The position numbers were made by a program, and so were the translations under genes. The notes beneath the pieces were generated by a model. That model ran no database searches. It was not told where the DNA came from and worked only from the letters and a program-made list of their open reading frames with translations. A stretch of 64,000 nt of DNA from Ischnura elegans. Lineage: Eukaryota > Arthropoda > Insecta > Odonata > Coenagrionidae. The DNA lies in contig NC_060257.1 in the NCBI RefSeq assembly GCF_921293095.1, forward strand, positions 59,618,968-59,682,967, written 5' to 3'. Positions 56,049 to 64,000 of the stretch are shown here, in pieces; position 1 is the first letter of the stretch; each line of letters opens with the position of its first letter.

Positions 56049-56190
56049 CGCTTAATAGATATTTGAGAGAGTAAAACAAACCGATAAACTTACTAGCTTG
56101 TCTCTTTTTAATAGATATTTACGCTTAATAGATATTTGAGAGAGAGTAAAACAAACCGATAAACTTACTAACTTGTCTCTTTTTAAACGT
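56049..56190 (-). repeat. Two 73-bp tandem units in the CR1 5' UTR
   Basis: CGCTTAATAGATATTTGAGA begins at 56,049 and again at 56,122; both units run through TAAAACAAACCGATAAACTT and TTGTCTCTTTTTAA. Tandem 5' units are known promoter monomers in some LINEs. Confidence 0.75.
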
Positions 56191-56971
56191 AAATAAGGGA
56201 ATGTAGTTACCTGGATATGGATTAAGTCGATTAATGGGTTTAAAACTAGAAAACTATATAGTTCCAAAGAAGACTAATTAACGAAATTAAGATATAACTT
56301 AACGTGGGACAAATAGATTAACGATAATAATCAACAAGAGAGCAAAGACGAAACTAACTAGCTAAAATATAAATTCCCCGCAATATGATCCCCACGAAAT
56401 ATCACTCACGGAATCATTCAATCAAATTAGGACATGCTCGAAATTTATTTCGGATGTGTTCCTTGAGTAATGAGAGATAGGCAATATTGTGATTTCATAG
56501 GGGAGCCAAGATAACGTAACGGCTCGTTTTCGTTCTACTGTGTTCACCGAATAAACAGATTTTGTCATGAATTGGGACTCTCACCCCAAACTTAAGCGCT
56601 CAAATCATGTAATATATTTTAAAAATTGTAAATTATACAAAATATCGAAGTAATCGAGGAGAAAAACGACGTTTTTGGTTGTTTAATATCCCTAATGCTA
56701 TTTCCGAGTTACCCATTGTAGACAATTGATGTTTGTGAATTTATGTTCTCTCAAAGTACATATTAATTATTTGAGCTTTGCATTGGGTTCCTATTATGCA
56801 TCCAAAGTTTTTATACATGATCTTAAAATTCCAAGGTGTAGATTTACCAATGGCATGATGGACGCCGTGCGCTCATATCATTCACGGAAATCATTCAAGC
56901 AAATTAGAACAGGCCTAAAATTTTATTCGAATGATAAATCGAACACAACAAGTCAACAAATCTATTAGTAA
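56191..56971. other. Spacer upstream of the CR1 element
   Basis: The CR1 5' end may extend somewhat into this region. No gene recognised; AT-rich. Confidence 0.35.
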
Positions 56972-57711
56972 GTTCTACATCTACACCTAACACCATGGTG
57001 TTTGGCAGGGGGCGACCAATCTTCAACATGCAGCATTGAAGATGACACTCCATGCAAGTGTAGAACTAAAATTTAAAAAAAAACATGCAGAGAGTCGTCC
57101 GAGGGAGTGACGCGAATAATTCTATCAATTGAGACACCATGGCTATTGTTATTAATAGAACGAGGGAAGAATAACGATTTAAATATCTCTGATTTTCAGT
57201 CTATTTCTTTTAGTTCCTTTTCATGATCACGTCATAGTAGGTACGTCGGTAAACGTAGAAAGTGTTTCACGTCTAATAAGAAAACATATTCTCCAAATTT
57301 ACTGAGTAAATGTTGCCAATACTTAGATCGACGCTCCTGTAAAGATTGAGTTTAGCTTCACAAGACCTCCCTTTTCTAAATACATGCTGTTCTTTTGCTA
57401 ACAGACATTGGCTGTCTAGGTGACCCATTATCAAACGTAAAATAATATGTTCCAATATTTTGCAAGAAGTGGAAGTACAGTAAGTCGAGGTAGATGCTTT
57501 GCTATATTCGTCGTAAAATTAGTGAAGACACTATGAAAAAATTTAAGTGATCAGCTTTATCTTGATTGTTCGTCACTCTATCGCCCACTACATTTACAAG
57601 TGAAGAGACTAGAGCTATTTTCCTGCACCCCCCTTACGTATGACCAGAGAGCCTTAGAAATGTCGTCTAAATACTCGCCAAATAATTTTGTTTTGAATTC
57701 ACTCCATTCCC
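56972..57711 (-). pseudogene. Old mosaic CR1 copy
   Basis: A diverged 3' tail (TCTACATCTACACC...GGTGTTTGGCAGGGGG) and 3' UTR, then minus-strand RT pieces: EHIILRLIMGHLDSQCLL..FRKGRSCEAKLNL at 57,330-57,455, and ISKALWSYVRGVQ at about 57,610-57,650. These pieces are out of their normal spacing, so the copy is internally deleted. Confidence 0.65.
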
Positions 57712-57786
57712 CCCGCAAGATATGGCTAACTTCATCAGAAAAGACACTGCTCTTGAATTTAACTAAAAGGTATAGTCTATTTTTAA
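57712..57786 (-). pseudogene. 3' piece of an older CR1 copy, split by a younger insertion
   Basis: Matches ORF2 C-terminal codons of the intact element (its 52,036-52,100 region) with several changes. The same older copy resumes at 59,150. Confidence 0.6.
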
Positions 57787-59149
57787 TTCTACATCTACAT
57801 CTACTTAATACCCTGCGAGCCACCTCTAGGGTGTTTGGCAGGGGGTGATCAATCACCAGCATGCAGCATACAATTGGACTCCCACATGCACATCACACCG
57901 TCCAAAAAACGTCCCTTATAATAACAAACTATACTACTATATGCTGTTAGAAATAGAATATAGAATAGAAATTCAGAAACATGCATTATGTTTTACATAG
58001 GTTAGTAGCCTACACTACAAGTCATGCAATTTATTTACGAGTTCTATTGCTGCCGTTATAATCTCTTATTGATCGTGGAAAAAATGACATTCGGAATCTG
58101 TCTGTTCTGCAATCTATCTCTCTTATTTTATTTGTATGATCTGCTCTTCCGTAGTACGTTGGCGTCCGCAAGATATGGTTAACTTCGTCAGAAAAGACAC
58201 TGCTCTTGAATTTATCTAAAAGGTTTAGTCTATTTTTCAATCTACGGTCCGACAGAGATTCCCATCCGAGTTTATCTAAGAGGTCAGTTACACTAACAAG
58301 ACTATCGTATCGACCTTTCACATACCTGGCAGCTCTTCTTTGCACGCGTTCTAACTCTGTTATTAAGCCTTTTTCATGAGGGCCCCAAACACTGGCAGCG
58401 TATTCCAAATGTGGTCTAACGAGGGAAAAGTAGCTAATTTCTCTCACTTTGTCGTCGCACTTTCCTAATATTCTTTTAACAAAACCCATTTTACGATTAG
58501 CTTGACCGGTTATTTCTCGAATGTGTTTATTCCACGATAGATCATAATTGAGTCTAACCCCTAGATATTTCACGGATTCATCTGCTTTTAATTGGGTGCC
58601 CCGAATGATATAGTTACGCTGTAGGGAGTTATTCTTCTTCCAGAAATTCATTACGACGCATTTTTCCAAATTTAATTCTAACTGCCAAGCATTGCACCAA
58701 GCTTGGATAGCAGCAAGGTCATTCGTTAGTTCATTTAGATCTTTGCTGGAACGGATTTCTCTGTAAACTACAGCGTCGTCTGCAAATAATCGTAACTTAC
58801 TCTGCACTATTTCGCCAATATCGTTTATATAAAGAAGGAATAGGAGTGGGCCAATGACACTACCCTGAGGAACGCCAGAAGTGACTCTCACCCCCTTGGA
58901 GACTGCACCGTCTAATACTACTCTTTGGACGCGGTCACTCAAAAATTCTCTAATCCAGGAAATGACATCTTCGTCTAGACCATAAGATTTCAGTTTTACT
59001 ATTAACTTTCCGTGGGGTACTTTATCAAATGCTTTTTTGAAATCAAGAAAAATCGCGTCTACTGGAATGTTGTCTTCCCCGGAGACTAAAATATCGTGGG
59101 CGAAAAGCGCTAACTGAGTTTCGCACGATCTGCTTTTCCTGAATCCATG
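57787..59149 (-). pseudogene. 5'-truncated young CR1 copy
   Basis: Nearly identical to 51,654-53,015 of the intact element, including the TGTAGA-type tail and 3' UTR. The frame is open through 58,031-58,942 (303 residues, GVPQGS, FADD and C-terminal region) and seems to continue to the truncation point at 59,149. It lacks endonuclease and the first RT blocks, so it is dead on arrival, as is usual for LINEs. Possible target duplication TTCTAC on both sides. Confidence 0.8.
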
Positions 59150-59994
59150 TGAGTTTCTACAGCCTGACAGATATTCCTATCCGAGTTTATCTAACAATAC
59201 GAGGTCAGTTACAGTAGCAAGACTGTCGTAGCGACTTTTCACGTACCTGGCAGCCCCTTTTTTGCTCGCGTTCTAACTCTGTTTTTAAGCCTTTTTCATG
59301 AGGGTCCCTAACACTGGCAGCGTATTCTAAATGGGGTCTAACGAGGGAAAAGTAGCTAATTTCTCTCAATTTGTCCTCGCTTTTTCCTAATATTATTTAA
59401 CCAAACCCAATTTAAAATTGGGTTGACCTGTTATTTCCCAAATATTTTTATTCCACGATAGATCATAATTGAGTCTAACTCCTAGATATTTCACGGACCC
59501 AACAGTCTCTAATTGTATACCCCGAATGATATAGCTATGTTGTGGGAGTTATTCTTTTTCCAGAAATTCATTACTGCGCATTTTTTCAAATTTTATTCTA
59601 ACTGCCATGCATCGCGCCACGCTTGGATAGCAGCAAGGTCGTTCGTTAGTTTATCCATATCTTTACTGGAACGGATATCCCTGTAAACTACAGAGTCGTC
59701 CGAAAATAATCGTAGCTTACTGTGCACTACTTCGCCAGTGTCGTTTATGTAAAGAAGGAATGAGTGGGCCAATGACAGAACCCTGGGGGACGCCAGAAAT
59801 GACCTTAACCTCATTGGAGATTACACCATCTAATGCTATTCTTTGGACGCGGTCGTTCAAAAGCCCTCTTATCCAGGAAATGACATCTTCATCTAGGCCA
59901 TAAGATTTCAGTTTTATTATTGACTTTCCGTGGTGAACTTTATCAAATGCTATTTTGAAATCAATAAAAATAGCGTCTACTATTTCGAATGTGA

Positions 59995-60550
59995 ATTATC
60001 TCTGTAATAGGGGATATAGCTGAAACGAGCAGAGAACTACCACTGTGAAGAACACGAACTCTCAATCACAGATTTTACATCTTTACAGATATTTTATATC
60101 TTTCATCAATTTTGTGTAGTCCGATACGACGAAACAGTATTTCATAGGGAAAATGTATGGATTTTACGTACGGACGACATGTGCTGAAGATCACCAGTGA
60201 AGGAACGTAAAGCAGGACAGAGGATCGTGCGATGAATGTAATATTACTCTAAGAACATTCACACGGTGTGAGACGACTGATAGTGGGCTAAGTAAGCACA
60301 ACCCCATGATAAAAATTTTCTTGATGACATGATATTCTTGAAAATCGCCAAAGTACAAATCTTCATGACAGTACATAAACATAATAATGTCTAATAGTAC
60401 CAAATGTTTATAATTAAATTAGTTATGTAACAAAATTAATATATATGAATGATTAATTAATAAAAGTTCAGTTGTCCACGCAAACATTTTCAAAACAGTC
60501 AAACATTTAGTCTGGAACGTTAGTAACCAAATGGGCTCCATCTGGGACCC
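59995..60550. other. Inserted non-CR1 sequence
   Basis: AT-rich sequence of unknown origin interrupting the older CR1 copy; no gene recognised. Confidence 0.35.
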
Positions 60551-60826
60551 CAGCGGAGTAACTAGAGATATGCTTTGGTGGGGGATGAGGGGGATTAGTG
60601 GAGGCAACCCCCTCAGGAAATGGGGAGTTCAGGAAAATATTTGAAAAATAACATGCCTGAAAAAGCATTTTACATCATTTTGGCGCTTATAATTTAACTT
60701 TAAACAGAGGCAGTTATTATATATCCAATCCAAACAAGATTTTAAATTTTTTTTTTGATTTTTCTGAGGCTTTGGGGGGGGGGGGGGGGGGATACATCCC
60801 CTCATCCCCCCGTAGTTACGCCTCTG
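60551..60826. mobile_element. hAT-type MITE
   Basis: Perfect 8-bp duplication TGGGACCC (60,543-60,550 and 60,827-60,834). Ends CAGCGGAGTAACTA and TAGTTACGCCTCTG. A G run of about 18 bases near 60,774-60,791 may be unreliable in length. Confidence 0.88.
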
Positions 60827-61191
60827 TGGGACCCCATCCGTATTTTAATTGATACAGCTTCCAAATAAACGTAATTTTGATCCTATTTTGGCCAATAACA
60901 CGGAATTTAAAAGTTGTTCACATACCTGGAGATACATGAATGTGAAAATTTTTTATGGTATAAACGATCACAAGGATAAGGTTTGAGAAATTAACTGCAA
61001 AACCGAAATATTTTACATGTTTTTACCGCGTACAATAAGGAATAATATACTACTTAGGCAATTTTCCAGTCATTAGGTACTTGGTGTTCCTTGTTGGATT
61101 TACTGAATATTGACTGCAAGTAGAGGGAAATTTCTGTGGCTAGTTCTTCATACAAGAAGAATGGATTTCTTCTGGACCCGAGGACTTGCGA

Positions 61192-61581
61192 GGGCCCGTA
61201 TCTTTTCAACCTCCGATGGTACATGAACAGAAGATGAAGTGATTGATTGAAAATTATTTCATTGCTAAATGTTGAGTGCTATTGTGGTATTCTGTCGACA
61301 GAATCGTCTCGTTGATTAAGGATATTTCGAGCCTGTGGACAAGCTTTACTATACTTTTTCATAGATTGTTGCGCCAGTGACTTGCTACGAATTTTGCCTT
61401 TGCCTTGAAGCTCATCACCCGTTTGAAAACGCTTCCCTCCTATCCACTTCTTCATTTCAGCGCAAATATGAAGTCACACGGCACTATTGCACTGGTTGTC
61501 GAAAACTTCCCATTGAAATTGCTAAAGGAGCTATTGGGCTGCATCAGCACTGAGGTGACGGGCATTGTCAAGGATCAGAAC
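61192..61581 (+). other. Inserted sequence with a short coding-like remnant
   Basis: 61,460-61,545 in one frame reads RKYEVTRHYCTGCRKLPIE, a Cys/His-bearing segment that could be the end of a transposase, but too short to assign. Confidence 0.25.
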
Positions 61582-61815
61582 AAATAGATTACATGACTTT
61601 GTAGTGTAGCCTACTAACTTATGTATGTTTTAATGCATGTTTCCGAATTTCATTATTATTATTTCTATCAGCGTTTGGTAGTATAATTTGTTAGTATACG
61701 TGACGGTTTTTGACCTTGTGGTGTCTATGTAGGAGTCCAATTGCATGCTGGTGATTGATCACCCCCGGCCAAACACCCTAGAGGTGGCTCGCTGGGTATT
61801 ACCTATGTAGCTGCA
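61582..61815 (+). mobile_element. CR1 3' tail, plus orientation
   Basis: TGTAGTGTAGCCTACTAAC and, further on, CCAAACACCCTAGAGGTGGC are the inverse of the 3' UTR of the intact element. It is a short 5'-truncated insertion in the opposite direction to the other copies. Confidence 0.75.
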
Positions 61816-62194
61816 GATGAATACTTCCAGAAGTCAGTATGTCTCTTCTTTTGTTTTGAATGGGAATGGACGTTATGTTTTACAATGGTGCACACTCTAT
61901 CCATTAAAAATTTTGCTGTCGGAATTAAGGTCATGACATGTCAATGCTGAAGCCATTCGACCAGTTTTCTGGCTGTCTCTCCGCAGTGCACGCTTGGCGG
62001 GATAATCTATTGAGGCAGTGTAGTTAATGAGATTGCTATTAACCTCAAACTAACAACACGGTGAGAAATGACTTGAGCGTGTGGTACGGAGGGCACGCAA
62101 TCACCTACATGTGCAGTACCTGCCTTTCGCTTGTATGGTGTTTTTGGTGAGGGATCCGAGGTTGAAAAATTAAACGCCCTCGTATTTGAACTGA
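61816..62194. other. Sequence of unknown origin inside the older CR1 copy
   Basis: No repeat partner or frame recognised. Confidence 0.35.
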
Positions 62195-63040
62195 CGTGAG
62201 CGATTTCAATAAATTTTCTATTCCGTGGGCACTAATGTCAATAGGCGGCATCTTTCGTATGCAGAGATTGTCCGCTTTCTCGGATGAGTTTTCAGAAGGC
62301 TCGGTGAACACGCTCTTGAAGTAGGAATTTAATAAATTGGCTTTATCAGAACTGTTTGTCAACCATTATCGTTTCTCAGCGAACTTACGGTAGATTACCT
62401 TTAGCTTCCCGAAAATAAGACCAAAATGCTTTTGGGTTTTCCCCTAACTGATCTACTAGTGTTTTTCTTTTAAAACTCGTGAATGCATTCCTGAACGCAT
62501 CCTTCGTGGCGGCTTTAGGCAATCTATATTTTTGAATTATTAACTCGCGTTCATTAGCGAATAAATCTGTGCTGGCTTTTTCATTTTAGCATGACACTCT
62601 CTTTGTTGCCTAAATGATTTTCTCACTTCCGCGTCATACCATCTCGGTTCGCTGCCTTATTTTATTGTTTTACTAGGGATGTAGCTATTTATTCCCGAAG
62701 TTACGAGCGAAAGAAAAGCTTTCCAAGTACTCACTACATTTACCTTTATCATTGATTCTTTAAACGCTGGGGAAGCACTTTTCAGATGATTCTTAAACCA
62801 ATCTAAACCATCTCTTTTAAAAATGAAAACTTGACGCTCTTTTTTTAAATTTTCCGTGGTATTTAGAGAAAAATTTGCCGTTACTACCCTGAGGTCACTT
62901 ATTCCTTCGACGGCGTTCACATTTATTGCCTGATGAGGTATATTTGTCACCAATAAATTAAGAATACTTTCTCCTCTGTTTGGTACGGATGCTATTTGAA
63001 GCAATGAATTAGACGTAAAAGTGTGTATATTCACCTCGGG

Positions 63041-63450
63041 TTAGTTATAAAAAGTCAGGCATTTTAAATTTAAGGGCCATACGTAACAATAAAGGAATAA
63101 CTTTTCACCACAAAAACCCGTTATCCATTTTCGTCATTTATTCCGAGAAAGCCCGGTAAGTACATTCAAAAAGCGTGGGTGGCTGTGGATACGGATAAAA
63201 ATTTCTTCATGAATGCTTTTCCCTATCTTGGAAAATATCATATCTGGCCAAATGATATGCGTCCCGGATGCCATGTGTTGATTCAGTCGATTTCCATCTA
63301 TTTGTGAAAAAGAAGGATTTTAACTTGTTCATTTACTTCTCTTTACCTTGCAGAGACTGAAGAGTAAGCTTACTAGTTTATTTGGAATTATCAACAGATC
63401 GAGAGGGAAGATCCCGACTGAAATCAAATCTGCTCATTACATCCTAGCAT
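63041..63450. other. Unknown insertion in the CR1 endonuclease region
   Basis: About 410 bp separates two adjacent parts of the CR1 endonuclease. No inverted ends found. Confidence 0.35.
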
Positions 63451-63600
63451 GCTAGGACCGGAATAAAGCGGAAAGTCTCCCATTCTCCCATCCAAGTTAT
63501 GTTGAAATCTCCACCTACATTCAAGTTAGTACGCATAACATTTTCCAAATCCCAGGTCAGGGCACAGTTTGGCATTCTTGGCTGTCTAACGCTTTGGGCC

Positions 63601-63963
63601 CGAGAGGGCTTTCTCACCTCACCCCACAGATGATGGCTGCAGCGTTGCCAAGCCAAAAGGGGACTTTTAGCGCAGATTGGATAAAATTCTTGAAAATCAT
63701 CATAGAAAGACGATCAAAAAAGGACCGTATTTCTGGTGTGATCAAGAAGACGATAAAGGAAATAAATTGTTGATAGCACGAGAGGAAATATAAAATCAAA
63801 ATTGTACTACACGTGGCCCACATGGGTAGGTGCCCTCCCGGTGTTTTGGGTCCGTCCGTGGCGAGCTCGGGGCCTCTGGAAAGGGTCGGATTAGGCTCGG
63901 AGTCGAGGATGAACCCTCATTAGAGGGACTGACCGTCGGTAGTCCCCACGAGAGCGACATTAA
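63601..63963 (-). repeat. 363-bp dispersed repeat, right inverted copy
   Basis: Inverse of 50,867-51,229 with scattered substitutions; starts CGAGAGGGCTTTC and ends GAGAGCGACATTAA. Confidence 0.8.
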
Positions 63964-64000
63964 CCCATAGATGCGAGATGCAAAATAGCCCCTGCTCTAA

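Larger units (their letters stand above)
51654..56190 (-). mobile_element. Full-length CR1-like retrotransposon with two intact ORFs
   Basis: Reading right to left: a 5' UTR with a 73-bp unit repeated twice (56,049-56,190), ORF1 (55,996-54,971), ORF2 (54,938-51,894, open from 54,986), and a ~240-bp 3' UTR with the signature GCCACCTCTAGGGTGTTTGG (inverse in the element), ending in a short (TGTAGA)n tail at 51,654-51,670. The 3' microsatellite tail, AP-endonuclease plus RT in ORF2 and esterase ORF1 place it in the CR1/L2 group. Neither ORF has a stop or frameshift, so this is a young copy and possibly active. No target duplication was identified. Confidence 0.88.
59150..63540 (-). pseudogene. 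Older CR1 copy, broken into several pieces
   Basis: Minus-strand CR1 segments in normal order: 59,150-59,994 (RT C-terminal half, FSDDSVVY in place of FADDAVVY), 61,056-61,190 (linker before RT), 62,195-63,034 (endonuclease/RT linker with KANLLNSYFKSVFTEPSENS, and endonuclease end with SDLRVVTA), and about 63,455-63,540 (NLNVGGDFN endonuclease block). Gaps contain a hAT MITE (60,551), an opposite-strand CR1 tail (61,582) and unknown sequence. Frameshifts, stops and catalytic changes (FADD to FSDD) show it is inactive. Confidence 0.7.

Overview
Eukaryotic, AT-rich, repeat-dense genomic DNA, almost certainly from an arthropod. The one host gene has 11 exons spread over 21 kb with GT-AG introns. 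The rest is dominated by arthropod-type transposons: CR1- and RTE-like LINEs, a Penelope-like remnant, pogo, hAT and piggyBac-type MITEs, and tRNA-derived SINEs. I cannot name the species from sequence alone.

Layout. 1-5.2 kb holds a small unidentified coding remnant, fold-back elements, MITEs and a minus-strand LINE fragment. 5.9-8.1 kb is a tandem array of 114/115-bp units. 8.6-14 kb holds a hAT-type MITE, LINE fragments in both orientations and a SINE pair. 15,042-36,265 (+) is a complete SH3BP5 family gene (Rab11 exchange factor; Drosophila relative parcas). Its 11 exons keep phase at every junction and give a 634-residue protein with an N-terminal coiled-coil exchange-factor region and a long acidic/serine-rich tail. 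Its introns hold pogo-like MITEs, a Penelope GIY-YIG remnant next to a 280-bp fold-back, a 1.86-kb element with 527-bp inverted arms, a hAT MITE 55 bp before exon 8, and SINEs.

36-51 kb has no convincing host gene. It contains two more pogo-like elements (one 3.3 kb, keeping a transposase C-terminus), a piggyBac-type MITE, SINEs and a tRNA-Gly-derived segment. 51.65-56.2 kb (-) is an apparently intact CR1-like retrotransposon with an SGNH-esterase ORF1 and an endonuclease/reverse-transcriptase ORF2. 57-63.5 kb is a nested graveyard of related CR1 copies. Two 363-bp inverted copies of another repeat (50,867-51,229 and 63,601-63,963) bracket the CR1 district.

Most interesting observation: in the intact CR1 element, ORF2 lies in the -1 frame relative to ORF1 and has no AUG before its endonuclease domain. 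The last ORF1 codons contain a T-TTT-TTA slippery heptamer in the correct phase, one codon before the ORF1 stop. This predicts that ORF2 is made as an ORF1-ORF2 fusion by -1 ribosomal frameshifting.
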